Shown piece by piece: positions 49,381 through 58,373 of a stretch of 64,000 nucleotides of DNA. How positions within the stretch are numbered: position 1 is the first letter of the stretch; the number at the start of each line of letters is the position of its first letter. The notes under the pieces are model-generated. The model searched no databases, was not told where the DNA came from, and worked only from the letters and a program-made list of their open reading frames with translations. This stretch comes from Rhodoferax ferrireducens T118 (GTDB lineage: Bacteria > Pseudomonadota > Gammaproteobacteria > Burkholderiales > Burkholderiaceae_C), in assembly GCF_000013605.1 (NCBI RefSeq), contig NC_007908.1:3782001-3846000 (forward strand). The letters are read 5' to 3'. Made by a program: the position numbers and the translations under genes.

Positions 49381-50394
49381 CTATTTTGGGGTCGCCCCCT
49401 TGATTTTCGCCCGCGGATGAGCCGCATCGTACGCCTTGGCCAAATGCTGGAAGTCGAGCCGGGTGTAGGCCTGGGTCGTGGTGATGCTGGCGTGGCCCAG
49501 CAACTCCTGCACCGCGCGCAAATCGCTGCTGGACTGCAACAGGTGGCTGGCAAACGAGTGGCGCAGCATGTGGGGATGCACCGGTGTCGTCAAGCCCGCC
49601 TGCAGGCTGCGTTGGCGCAGGCGCTGCCAGATCGATTGGGCGCTCAAGCGGGTGCCATTGCGTCCCATAAACAGCGCGGCCTGGGCGTTGCCGCCCGGCC
49701 CCTGCAGACCCGGCTTGGCTTGCGCCAGCGCCTGATCGCGTAGCGCCAGCCAGTGGGTGATGGCAAGCACCGCCTTGGCACCCACCGGCACGCTGCGCCG
49801 TTTGCCGCCCTTGCCCAACACATGGGCTTCACCACCCTGCAAATCGATCCAGCCGCGTGCGCTGCTACTGGCCACCGTGTCCAGTCCGGTCAACTCGCCC
49901 ACCCGCAGGCCTGCGCCATACAGCAGCTCCACCATGGCGGCGTCGCGCGCCTCCAGCCACGGGTCGTTGCTGCCGCTCGCAAAGCTGGCCAGTTGGACGG
50001 CCTGGTCCACACTCAGGGCTTTGGGCAGCGGCTTGCCCGCCTTGGGCGCACGCACATCCTGCACCGGGTTGCTGCTGATCAGGCCTTCGCGCCCCAACCA
50101 GACGTAGAAGCCGCGCCAGCCCGACAGAATCAGGGCAATGCCGCGGCCACTGCGCCCGCCGGCATTCATTTGGGCCACCCAGCGCCGGATGTGGCTGTTT
50201 TGCACCTGAAGCAGTTCGACCCCTGCCTGCGCGGCCTGCTGGGACAGCTTCTGCAGGTCCAGCGCATACAACTCGACCGTGCGTTGCGCCAGGCGTTTTT
50301 CAACCCGCACGTGCTCCAGGTAGCGCTCAACCAAATCCGTTCCCACGGCGGTCACTTCGTGTGCTGTGCTGGCCCCTGAGGGCGCGCGCGTCAT
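49381..50394 (-). CDS. xerC: Tyrosine recombinase XerC
   Basis: XerC resolves chromosome dimers at dif with XerD. The 337-residue protein has the N-terminal SAM-like domain and the catalytic set: Arg in GAGLRVGEL, His and Arg in HPHMLRHSFASHLL, His in LLGHASITTTQ, and Tyr in AYTRLDF. ATGA at 50391-50394 overlaps the stop of the element-borne frame; GGAGG precedes it. Confidence 0.95.
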   Translation of the reverse strand: MTRAPSGASTAHEVTAVGTDLVERYLEHVRVEKRLAQRTVELYALDLQKLSQQAAQAGVELLQVQNSHIRRWVAQMNAGGRSGRGIALILSGWRGFYVWLGREGLISSNPVQDVRAPKAGKPLPKALSVDQAVQLASFASGSNDPWLEARDAAMVELLYGAGLRVGELTGLDTVASSSARGWIDLQGGEAHVLGKGGKRRSVPVGAKAVLAITHWLALRDQALAQAKPGLQGPGGNAQAALFMGRNGTRLSAQSIWQRLRQRSLQAGLTTPVHPHMLRHSFASHLLQSSSDLRAVQELLGHASITTTQAYTRLDFQHLAKAYDAAHPRAKIKGATPK

Positions 50395-50502
50395 TTCGCC
50401 CCTCCCGTTGCGGTGCGCAGCCGTGCAGGCATAGTCAGCTCTGTTTTTGGCCGTGTTTCTTGATCGTCATGGTTAATACGGCTTGATCGACTGACCCGGC
50501 TC

Positions 50503-50815
50503 TGAGCAGCGTTCTTGTTTTTTTGGCGTTGTATTCCCCCCCCTCTCCCCCAACCCCTCTCCACCCCCGCCGGGGCGGGAAGGGGAGACAACAGCCACAT
50601 TTGGCCGTGTCTCTTAAGGCAGGAAGTACACGGGCCGTTTGGCGTTGATGTCGCCATTGACCTGATTGGTCTGTCCACAAGCTGCTGCCACTTTGAGGCC
50701 AGCGCACAGTGGTGTACCAGATTTCCCACCTTCAAACACGCGGCCACATGAGGCCCCCCTCTTTCGCCCGGCGGGGCGAGAGAGGGGCTGGGGGAGCGAG
50801 TGGGGGAAAGAACGT
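50503..50815 (-). mobile_element. Composite inverted-repeat element between the DUF484 gene and xerC
   Basis: A shorter relative of the elements in the mur genes: GC-rich units with CCCCCTCTCCCCCAACCCC and its complement face each other, and the core is about 60-75 bp shorter. It shares GCCACTTTGAGGCCAGCGCA with the murG|murC copy. The minus-strand frame 50391-50867 (158 codons) ends in a 4-bp overlap with xerC, as in the other copies. Confidence 0.7.
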
Positions 50816-50968
50816 TCAAAAAGACAACCCGGTCCAGCCTACTGCTATGGCCAAAAGACCTCGTCATTGCAAGCCTCCATTTCCTGTGCGGAACTGCCTT
50901 TGAACCATGACCCCGGGGAAACAGAACTGGTTTATGCCAAGCCCGGCGCTGCCATCAAATGCAAGCGC

Positions 50969-51655
50969 TTAACGCAATTGGGACAGCGCGGCACTGGCCA
51001 GTTCGGCAATACGCGCCAGCAAGTCAGTGCCCATGGTGCTGTTAAAGCGCTGCGCGTCCGGTGAGGCCAGCACCAGCAGGCCAAAAGCCGGCGCCGTGCT
51101 GCCCAGCGGCCCGCTGCGCAAGGGCAAAATCGCCAGCGACGCGGCGGCCTGCGGGTCCGCCAGCCAGCTGACGACTTCGAAACCGGTGTTGACGCCGCAA
51201 AACGGCTCCGTCAGTGACGACGCGAACAGCTTGGCATCATCGCTCACGCCTTGCGCAAAGTCGGCCTGGGCAAACTGCGGTGCCACGTCCCACACTTTGA
51301 TCCCCACTTGCGGCACCGCAAACTGATCCTGGATTTCGGTTGCCATCTCACCCGGCAAGGCCAAGGGATCAGTCGCCAGGAACAGGCTGCAAGCCCACTG
51401 CAGCAGTTTGTCGGTCAACAGCATGTTGTCATGGCCATTACGCATCATGTCCATCAAGCGATGCTCCAGCATCTTGATCTTCTCGCGCAGCATCTGCGCC
51501 TGGCGCTCCTGCAGACTCACGGCCCGGTTGCTGTGCGGGCTGTTGAGCTGCACGGCGGCCAGCAACTCGGCGTGGCGCTCAAAAAAGTCGGGCGTATTGG
51601 CCAGGTAGTTGGCAATGTCGTCTTCGGTAATGGGGTTGGTAAATGGAGTTGTCAT
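50969..51655 (-). CDS. DUF484-family protein
   Basis: A 228-residue cytoplasmic protein of the DUF484 family, which has a GAF-like fold. It begins with [24 protein letters not shown], a hallmark of the family, and has [18 protein letters not shown] in a helix. In many proteobacteria it lies between dapF and xerC, as here. Its role is unknown. It overlaps dapF by 4 bp. Confidence 0.9.
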   Translation of the reverse strand: MTTPFTNPITEDDIANYLANTPDFFERHAELLAAVQLNSPHSNRAVSLQERQAQMLREKIKMLEHRLMDMMRNGHDNMLLTDKLLQWACSLFLATDPLALPGEMATEIQDQFAVPQVGIKVWDVAPQFAQADFAQGVSDDAKLFASSLTEPFCGVNTGFEVVSWLADPQAAASLAILPLRSGPLGSTAPAFGLLVLASPDAQRFNSTMGTDLLARIAELASAALSQLR

Positions 51656-52527
51656 AGGTTGTCGGGTAGGTTGATTTCACCGTGAAAAACTGGGGTGGCG
51701 GGCCCGGTCATCAGCACCGGCGCTGCGGCGCCCGCCCAGGAAATGGTCAATGTGCCGCCGTGGGTCTGGACATGCACCGTGTCGTCGAGCAGCCCGAGCC
51801 GGATGCCGGCCACCACCGCCGCGCAGGCGCCGGAGCCGCAGGCCAGGGTTTCGCCGGTGCCGCGCTCGTAAACGCGCAGCCGGATGTGGCTGCGGTCCAC
51901 GATCTGCATGAAACCGGCGTTGACCCGCTTCGGGAAACTGGCATGGTGTTCAATCAAAGGGCCTTGCAACCGCACCGGCGCCGTGTCGACATCGTCCACG
52001 ACCTGCACCGCATGCGGATTGCCCATCGACACAACTGCTACATAAACAGTAGTTGCATGCCCAGAATCCACGAGGGCTAGAGGCCATTTTTTCCATAAAC
52101 CCGAAGTTTGCGGCTGCAGACCGGTGGCATCAAACGGGATCTCGGCCAGTTCAAACACCGGCGCGCCCATGTTCACCGTGACGCGGCCATCGGGATTAAG
52201 TTGCGGCTCAATCACGCCGCCTCGGGTCTGCACCCGGATCGCGTCCTTGGCTGTCAGGCCCTGGTCCCGCACGAAGCGCGCAAAGCAGCGCGCCCCGTTG
52301 CCGCACTGCTCGACCTCGGCGCCATCGGCGTTGTGAATGAGGTACTCAAAATCAATGCCTGGCGCCGGAGAAGGGCGCACCGTCAAAATCTGGTCGGCAC
52401 CGACGCCAAAGTGGCGATCCGCCAGCAAGCGGTAGTGCGCGGTGCTCAAACCAAAGCGGCCTTGAGTCTCATCAAGCACCACAAAATCGTTGCCGGCACC
52501 TTGCATTTTGGTAAAGGGGATTCGCAT
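51652..52527 (-). CDS. dapF: Diaminopimelate epimerase
   Basis: DapF converts LL- to meso-diaminopimelate for lysine and for MurE. The 291 residues include [16 protein letters not shown], the first catalytic Cys in [27 protein letters not shown], and the second Cys in [13 protein letters not shown] dispersed-repeat copy codes [18 protein letters not shown] before VVSMGNPH, in place of the usual family sequence. Confidence 0.97.
   Translation of the reverse strand: MRIPFTKMQGAGNDFVVLDETQGRFGLSTAHYRLLADRHFGVGADQILTVRPSPAPGIDFEYLIHNADGAEVEQCGNGARCFARFVRDQGLTAKDAIRVQTRGGVIEPQLNPDGRVTVNMGAPVFELAEIPFDATGLQPQTSGLWKKWPLALVDSGHATTVYVAVVSMGNPHAVQVVDDVDTAPVRLQGPLIEHHASFPKRVNAGFMQIVDRSHIRLRVYERGTGETLACGSGACAAVVAGIRLGLLDDTVHVQTHGGTLTISWAGAAAPVLMTGPATPVFHGEINLPDNL
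52035..52094 (+). repeat. Dispersed 57-bp repeat inside dapF
   Basis: Plus strand: CTGCTACATAAACAGTAGTTG, shortened here to CTGCTACATAAACAGTAG, then CACGAGGGCTAGAGGCC. It is oriented opposite to the gene and is translated in frame on the minus strand. Confidence 0.75.
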
Positions 52528-52538
52528 GGGGCAATTAT

Positions 52539-52853
52539 CTACGGCACAGGATGTTTAACTGCGTTTTTCACCAGCTTGTTCGCGACCGCACTGGGAATAT
52601 CGATGGCGCAATGGTCGGCGACTTGCAGCAGGTACAGCAGCACATCGGCCACCTCATCAGCAATTTTCTCTTTGGTTCCCGGGTCGGACTGCGCCGTCTG
52701 GGATTGCTCGGCAGTCATCCACTGGAATATTTCGACCAGTTCCGCCGCCTCCACCATCAGCGCGGTGCTCAGGTTCTTGGGGGTATGAAACGGCTGCCAG
52801 TGGCGCGCGGCAGCGAAATCGCGCAAGGTCGATTGAAGCGCCTGAATATCCAT
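52539..52853 (-). CDS. MazG-like nucleotide pyrophosphohydrolase
   Basis: A 104-residue all-alpha NTP pyrophosphohydrolase of the small MazG/RS21-C6 type. The metal-binding pattern is visible as [12 protein letters not shown] and [16 protein letters not shown]. Such enzymes remove non-canonical dNTPs. The ATG at 52853 has GGAG 8 bases upstream. It ends 11 bp before dapF. Confidence 0.9.
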   Translation of the reverse strand: MDIQALQSTLRDFAAARHWQPFHTPKNLSTALMVEAAELVEIFQWMTAEQSQTAQSDPGTKEKIADEVADVLLYLLQVADHCAIDIPSAVANKLVKNAVKHPVP

Positions 52854-52953
52854 GGGGTGTTCTCCTGGTTGCACGGGTGATGCCAGCCCCGCCTGATGGG
52901 TCATTTCGAATTATGCAAGCGGCTCGCCCCAGGTTTCGTTGCAAAATTACAAG

Positions 52954-54642
52954 ATGCCACGCCCCTCCCAACTCCTGCACCCCGCGCGCCCACCCGCGCC
53001 CACCCGCCCGGCCGCGACCGTGCTGTTGCTGCGCGACACACCCGGTGGGCTCGAAGTGCTGATGACACGCCGCTCCACAACAGCCAGTTTTGTGCCGGGC
53101 GCCTACGTCTTCCCCGGTGGCGGCGTGGACGCGCTCGACAGCGCCAGCCACGCCCAGGCCAGGCGCCGCGAGACACAGAGCGACCTGCACCTGACGCAGG
53201 CGATTGCCGCCATCCGCGAGAGTTTTGAGGAGCTGGGGGTGCTGCTGGCGCGCCGCTCTGATGGCAGCCCCGCCAACCAGCACGACATCGATGCGCTGGA
53301 CCGAGGCGCGCCCTTTGTCGCTCAATGTCAAAGCCGATGCCTGACGCTGGCGGCCGACGAGGTGTTTGTGCTGGCGCACTGGATCACCGACCGCGACCTG
53401 CCGCGCCGCTTTGACGTGCCGTTTCTGGTCGCCCGCATGCCCGAGGGGCAAACGCCAGTCGCGGACGAGAGCGAGCAGTTCGAGCCGGTCTGGGTGCGCC
53501 CCGTTGACGCGCTGGCGCGGCATGAGGCGGGCCAGTTCTTCATCATCTACCCGACCATCCGCACACTGGAGCGGCTGCTGCACTACGCCAGCGTGGACGC
53601 AGTGCTGCAAGCCTGCGCCGTCAACGAGCGGCCGCTCTGGACTTGCTGCCCGCGCGCCGGTCTGCTGGGCGGGTGCGAGGTCCGCTTCATGGAGCATGAG
53701 CTCCCCTTTGGCGAACTGGCGCTGGTCTGCCCGGATGGGCAAGTCGTGCACCCGTTGGACTGGCAGACCGAGCAGCCGGTGGCACTCTTGAAGAACGTGC
53801 TGCGCCTGACCGCGCCCAACCCTGGCGCCATGACCGGGCCCGGCACCAACAGCTATCTGGTGGGCGACCCGGCGACCGGTTACCTCGTGATCGACCCCGG
53901 TCCGGCCGACCCGGATCACCTTGAAAAACTGTGGCGTGCGGCCGGCGGTGACATCCGCATGATTGTGTGCACCCATTCGCACCCGGACCACGCCCCGGGC
54001 GCCCTGCCCTTGCAGGCGCTGTGCCTGCAGCACGGCCAGCCGCGGCCACCGATTCTGGGTCTGCCCAGCGCGCCGACGGCCCGCGCCCACAGTGTATTCA
54101 CGCCCAACAGAACACTATTGAATAGTGAGCTGCTCACGCTTATTCCACGGGGGTCAGAGGCTGATTTGTCATATATTTCAGGCCACACGCTCAAGGTGAT
54201 TCATACCCCCGGCCACGCCGCCAACCACCTGTGCCTGGTCTTGCTGGAAGACCGTTTGCTGTTCAGCGGCGACCACATCCTGAGCGGCAGCACCACGGTG
54301 ATTGATCCGCCCGATGGCGACATGCAGGCTTATCTGGACTCCCTGGACGTGTTGAGCGCCGCCTGCGAAGAACACCAGCTCGAATTCATCCTGCCCGCCC
54401 ATGGCTACGTGATTGGCGGTTTTGACGGCGAGGCAGCCGGGGCCATTACGCGTCTGAAAGCCCATCGCCTGCAGCGCGAAGCCAAAATCGTGCAGGCGAT
54501 GCAGGCACAACCGCAAGGCACACTGGACGACTGGGTCGCGCAGGTCTACGACGACGTCCCGCCGCGCATGTGGCCGGTGGCCAAGCGCTCGCTCATGGCC
54601 CATGTGGCGCGCATTGAAGTCAATTTATCCCTGAATGACTGA
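52954..54642 (+). CDS. Nudix hydrolase fused to a metallo-beta-lactamase-fold hydrolase
   Basis: A 562-residue two-domain protein. The N-terminal part (to about 250) is Nudix-like: PAATVLLLRDTPGGLEVLM, PGAYVFPGGGVD, and a diverged box ending IRESFEELGVLLA. The C-terminal part is an MBL hydrolase with TGPGTNSYLVG, the metal motif CTHSHPDHAPGAL, HTPGHAANHLCLV and LFSGDHILSG. Animal LACTB2-like enzymes of this subfamily are nucleases, but the substrate here is unknown. The ATG at 54954-equivalent M (MPRPSQLLHP, at 52954) is preferred over an upstream TTG. A dispersed-repeat copy lies between the metal motif and the HTPGH loop. Confidence 0.88.
   Translation: MPRPSQLLHPARPPAPTRPAATVLLLRDTPGGLEVLMTRRSTTASFVPGAYVFPGGGVDALDSASHAQARRRETQSDLHLTQAIAAIRESFEELGVLLARRSDGSPANQHDIDALDRGAPFVAQCQSRCLTLAADEVFVLAHWITDRDLPRRFDVPFLVARMPEGQTPVADESEQFEPVWVRPVDALARHEAGQFFIIYPTIRTLERLLHYASVDAVLQACAVNERPLWTCCPRAGLLGGCEVRFMEHELPFGELALVCPDGQVVHPLDWQTEQPVALLKNVLRLTAPNPGAMTGPGTNSYLVGDPATGYLVIDPGPADPDHLEKLWRAAGGDIRMIVCTHSHPDHAPGALPLQALCLQHGQPRPPILGLPSAPTARAHSVFTPNRTLLNSELLTLIPRGSEADLSYISGHTLKVIHTPGHAANHLCLVLLEDRLLFSGDHILSGSTTVIDPPDGDMQAYLDSLDVLSAACEEHQLEFILPAHGYVIGGFDGEAAGAITRLKAHRLQREAKIVQAMQAQPQGTLDDWVAQVYDDVPPRMWPVAKRSLMAHVARIEVNLSLND
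54111..54170 (+). repeat. Dispersed 57-bp repeat inside the Nudix/MBL gene
   Basis: Plus strand: AATAGTGAGCTGCTCACGC, then CCACGGGGGTCAGAGGC. It encodes LLNSELLTLIPRGSEAD, close to the peptides coded in murE and murG. Confidence 0.75.
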
Positions 54643-54661
54643 TTCTTGGCTGATGTTGGTG

Positions 54662-54732
54662 GGAGTGGGACGGATGCCGGGGGCTCTCAACGCTTCGCTT
54701 TTTGAAATCGCCCCCAACATCCGCCCCACTCC
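54662..54732. repeat. Long imperfect inverted repeat after the Nudix/MBL gene
   Basis: GGAGTGGGACGGATG and CATCCGCCCCACTCC pair over 15 bp with one mismatch, and CCGGGGGC/GCCCCC extends the stem inwards. It begins 20 bp past the stop codon but has no T tract, so it may be a processing or terminator-like structure. Confidence 0.5.
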
Positions 54733-54844
54733 GGCATTGCTGCTTGATCCGATCTGGGTGCCATTGGGGCACGTGCACCAAATACCGCTGCAGACACAAA
54801 GCCGTCGTTCAACCTTGCAATATAGCCGCTCCAAAGCTTTCATT

Positions 54845-55068
54845 GAGGTGGGCGCGTCAAGCGTTTCGCAAACGCTTCAAACTCCTCCAGTGGCAGCGGC
54901 CTGCTAAACAAACAGCCATGGCGGGCAGGTCAGCCCATGCCTGCCAGGAACTTGCGCTGCTCCTGGGTCTCGCCTTCGGCGATGACTGCTAGGCCCATGC
55001 TGTCAGCCAATGAGATCACCATCTTGGCGATGGCGGAGTCGTTGTGGCCAATCATATTGGCTCCCAAT
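54845..55068 (-). pseudogene. Relic of an EAL-domain (c-di-GMP phosphodiesterase) gene
   Basis: Only the C-terminal tail of an EAL domain is left. Minus-strand translation gives MIGHNDSAIAKMVISLAD, then GLAVIAEGETQEQRKFL, a TGA after AGMG, and then in the same frame GCLFSRPLPLEEFEAF, the usual domain end. Upstream parts are gone and about 5 residues around the TGA are altered. It lies between the Nudix/MBL gene and the chemoreceptor in a 512-bp stretch with no intact gene. Confidence 0.75.
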
Positions 55069-55154
55069 CGTCTCCTGACTGTTTGGACGCGGGAGTCATC
55101 GGCTTTTTTGGTGAAACTGCCGGCACCGCAAGCGGCACCGTTGGTCGTGAACTT

Positions 55155-57053
55155 TTAAAGCTGGAGGGGCCCACAGTGCTCAAGGACCGATGGTGCTTTG
55201 ATCCGGACTGGTTCAGTTCGAAAAGGCCGACTCATTGGAGTATTTTGGGTATCGCTGAGTTTGAACGCGGCCACCACTTGGGCCAAGCGCTGTGCCTGAT
55301 CACTCATGCTGTCGGCAGCAGCCGTTGACTCTTCCACCAGCGCAGCGTTCTGTTGCGTCATCTGATCGAGTTGCCGGATAGCAGCATTGATTTCATCAAT
55401 GCCATGCCGTTGATCAGATGTCTGCGAGCTGATATCACCAACGATCTCTGACACCTTTCCAATGCTCTGAACAATCTCATTCATGGTCTGGCCTGCCGCA
55501 GCGACTAGACTGATACCTGCTTCGACTCGCTCAACGCTATTGACGATGAGACTCTTGATCTCTTTTGCTGCTTCAGCGGAGCGTCCAGCAAGACTGCGCA
55601 CTTCGCTGGCCACCACGGCAAATCCGCGGCCCTGTTCACCAGCACGCGCAGCCTCTACCGCAGCATTGAGCGCGAGGATATTGGTCTGGAACGCAATACC
55701 GTCAATGACTTGGATGATGTCAGATATCCTGGCTGAACTGGTGGAGATGTCGTTCATTGTGGAAACCACCTGCGACACAACCTCTCCACCACGGTGTGCT
55801 ATTTGGCTAGCACTGCCAGCAAGCTGATTGGCCATATTCGCTGAATCGGCGCTATGCCGCACCGTCTCCGTCAATTCCTGCATGGATGCCGCCGTTTCCT
55901 CCAAACTGCTGGCCGTTTGCTCAGTTCGATTGCTTAAATCCAGAGAGCCTGCAGCGACTTCTCGGGAGGCGTTTGCGATGGATGCGCTGCTGGAACGCAC
56001 ATCACGCATAACCTGCTCGGTCTTCTGAACAAACTCATTGAAAGCCTGCGCCATCTCGGAAATTTCATCCCGCCCTTGGACGGGAAGGCGCTGAGTCAAA
56101 TCTCCTGAACCAGAGCCGATCTCTCGCATCGCATCCCGTATCCTCACAAGACCGCCAAGCAGATGGTTTACAACACCCATCGAAAGAAGTGCCGCTGCAA
56201 TTCCAACGGCAACAATGGTCAGCGCAGCATACGTAAGCAACTGATTCAAGCGCGCCAAGGCTTCGCTCTCGCTGGCTGCGGTTACCAAGGTCCAGTCGGT
56301 TTCTGGTACCGGTGTTCCCTTTAGCAAAAACCCATTTCCGTCAATTTGGGCCCGTGGTGGTTCGGCCCCCTCTTTCAGCGCGCGTGATATCACGTCTGGA
56401 GTTAAATCTTTGGAAAGCTCTGCCAGGGGCTTAAGTGTGAGTTCGGCGCGAGGGTGGGCAATGATCTTTCCGTCCTTGTCCACAATAAATGCAAATCCGC
56501 TGGCTGTCGGCTTAATTTGCTGCAAGTCTTTTAGAACATCTTCCAGCGCGACATCTGTTGCTACCACAGCCACAGTGTTGGATCCTTCCTTGACGGGATA
56601 TGCAAAAGATACGACCAGCTTCTTGCTGGATGCTCCGATATAAGGTGCGGTGAGAACGGCTTTACCCTGGCTATCGGCCAGCTTGTACCAGGGACGTGCA
56701 GTTGGGTCGTAATCCGCCGGCCGATTCCGAGATGGCACCGATATCATGCGTTTGTCGGCATGACCGACGTAGGCAAGGTCCAGCTTTCCGGCATCGATTG
56801 CCTGCTGCAAACCAACATTGGGATCGACTGCGTTGGCTTGTGTTGCCATCGAGGTCACTATGTCCTTTTGCATTTTTGCCCACAAGCCAATACGCTTACC
56901 CTCAGCCTTGGCCGTTTGTGCCAAGTTGGCAGCAATGTCCTCAAGTAAGAAACCACGCGCCAAGCTGTAGCTGACCAACGTGGCGGTAACAACCGCCAAA
57001 ATCACAACCAACACACTGATGCCAATCAGGCGCGATCGAATCGATGCAAACAT
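55155..57053 (-). CDS. Methyl-accepting chemotaxis protein
   Basis: A 632-residue chemoreceptor: membrane segment (about 7-30), a periplasmic dCACHE-type sensor ([19 protein letters not shown] is typical), a second membrane segment (about 275-300), HAMP linker, and a signalling domain with the hairpin [21 protein letters not shown]. dCACHE receptors often sense amino acids or organic acids. The ATG at 57053 has AGAGG 6 bases upstream. No other chemotaxis gene is nearby. Confidence 0.95.
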   Translation of the reverse strand: MFASIRSRLIGISVLVVILAVVTATLVSYSLARGFLLEDIAANLAQTAKAEGKRIGLWAKMQKDIVTSMATQANAVDPNVGLQQAIDAGKLDLAYVGHADKRMISVPSRNRPADYDPTARPWYKLADSQGKAVLTAPYIGASSKKLVVSFAYPVKEGSNTVAVVATDVALEDVLKDLQQIKPTASGFAFIVDKDGKIIAHPRAELTLKPLAELSKDLTPDVISRALKEGAEPPRAQIDGNGFLLKGTPVPETDWTLVTAASESEALARLNQLLTYAALTIVAVGIAAALLSMGVVNHLLGGLVRIRDAMREIGSGSGDLTQRLPVQGRDEISEMAQAFNEFVQKTEQVMRDVRSSSASIANASREVAAGSLDLSNRTEQTASSLEETAASMQELTETVRHSADSANMANQLAGSASQIAHRGGEVVSQVVSTMNDISTSSARISDIIQVIDGIAFQTNILALNAAVEAARAGEQGRGFAVVASEVRSLAGRSAEAAKEIKSLIVNSVERVEAGISLVAAAGQTMNEIVQSIGKVSEIVGDISSQTSDQRHGIDEINAAIRQLDQMTQQNAALVEESTAAADSMSDQAQRLAQVVAAFKLSDTQNTPMSRPFRTEPVRIKAPSVLEHCGPLQL

Positions 57054-57197
57054 TTTTTTCCTCTTTGATGGCTGGTCTATGTTCGACACAAACATAGTTC
57101 ACGAGAGCGGCCAACTTGGCATCCAGCAGACCGTAGCCTGCTGTGCCGCGCTCAATCGAGCATGGTTTTAAGAACTCGGCGCGTCGCTGGGGCCTAG

Positions 57198-57548
57198 ATG
57201 GCTGTCACGACTGTGCTTTCGTTGAAATTTCTCTCAACGATTTTAGGCGCTGCCGGCGCCCCTTTGTTTGCGGGTCTGATGGTTTACAAGATTGAGATTG
57301 ACTTCGATCAATTGCGTGCCAACGAAGCCCAGCAACGCGCATTGAACGACCCGGCCAAGGCGACCCCGGCTCTGTGGACCATCACCAAACCGAACCTCGA
57401 CGTGATCGAACAAGCCGGCGCCAAGCTGCTGCATCAGCATCCCTGCTTTCAGCGCTTGCTGAGTGACCTTGGCGTGCCGGCTGATTTCATCGACGTTACT
57501 TTTGCGCAAACTGGTTGCCCACAGGCGGCAGACCATTCACAACTGTGA
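57198..57548 (+). CDS. Uncertain small ORF with N-terminal hydrophobic segment
   Basis: A possible 116-residue protein with a hydrophobic start (LSTILGAAGAPLFAGLMV) and a polar rest. There is no good ribosome-binding site and no family match. After the stop the same frame continues with a zinc-ribbon-like VCPHCGDQFLATKV before running into the transposase relic, so this may be the remains of a longer gene. Confidence 0.35.
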   Translation: MAVTTVLSLKFLSTILGAAGAPLFAGLMVYKIEIDFDQLRANEAQQRALNDPAKATPALWTITKPNLDVIEQAGAKLLHQHPCFQRLLSDLGVPADFIDVTFAQTGCPQAADHSQL

Positions 57549-57679
57549 TGGGATACAACGGTCGGAACCCGGGGCACCGTATGTCCGCATTGCGGTGACC
57601 AATTTCTTGCCACGAAGGTCAGAAGCGGGTACGTCGCCAAACGTCACGAATGGCTCGTGACCGGCAGTGAAGTGGACCG

Positions 57680-58034
57680 CCAGAAAGCGGCCGTTGTTCT
57701 TGCGGAAATCCGCGATGGTCTTGAAGTCCGGTGTCAGGCGGCTGGTTAACCACATCAGTTCAACATTGCGTTGGCACTCGCGCTCCAGGCGCCGGCTGGA
57801 CTGGATGCGGTTGAGGCAGCCCTAAATGTAGAGTTTCAGAAGCACCGACGGGTGGTAACTCGGTCTGCCAGTCATCGCTGGCGTCATGCCATCAAACCCA
57901 AGGGCAACGAAGTCAAGCTCGTCCACAAATACGTCACCAACACGCACCGCATTGTCCTCAGCGATGTAGTCATCCAGACACTCAGGTAGCAGCGTGACTT
58001 GGCTTCGCTCTTCACCCTGGATATACCGCTTCAT
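57680..58034 (-). pseudogene. IS1182-like transposase relic
   Basis: Minus-strand translation from ATG 58034 gives MKRYIQGEERSQVTLLPE, then DNAVRVGDVFVDELDF and GRPSYHPSVLLKLYI, the N-terminus of IS1182-family transposases. A TAG at 57822 interrupts the frame where YIYGYLNRIQ would be expected (here YI-stop-GCLNRIQ). The same frame resumes through SSRRLERECQRNVELMWL to DFRKNNG and is then lost. Roughly the first quarter of a transposase remains; inverted ends were not found. Confidence 0.8.
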
Positions 58035-58373
58035 CTGCACGCCTCCATCAATGGACTCACGTTGATACCGACACACAACCCCCTTAAGCCGCGTACATGG
58101 TCGACACGCTTTCACACAGTCTCGCTGCAGTCCTGTCAACGATCTTCACGCAGCCAGCGTCAGTAATGCGGATTGAACGCCGCCAACTGAACGACTGCTT
58201 TATGGAAGGGGAAGGCTGTCCCACAAGATCTTCCGCCTCCAGTAAGCTGACACCCGTGCGCACCCGGTTCTGATTGTTGGCAGGTGCTCAAATCTGTCGC
58301 CGAGGCAAACCGCAGCCGCTCGGCCACTACATGCCGGCTTCGCCTGCCCACTGTTCCAGTGCTGAAGCCATGC
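58035..58373. other. Gene-free stretch after the transposase relic
   Basis: No coding region is supported. It may include the outer part of the former insertion sequence upstream of the transposase. Confidence 0.4.

Noticed and set aside
57449..57640. Minus-strand 63-codon frame beside the transposase relic
   Set aside because: It has no ribosome-binding site or family match and lies in a degenerate region open on both strands.
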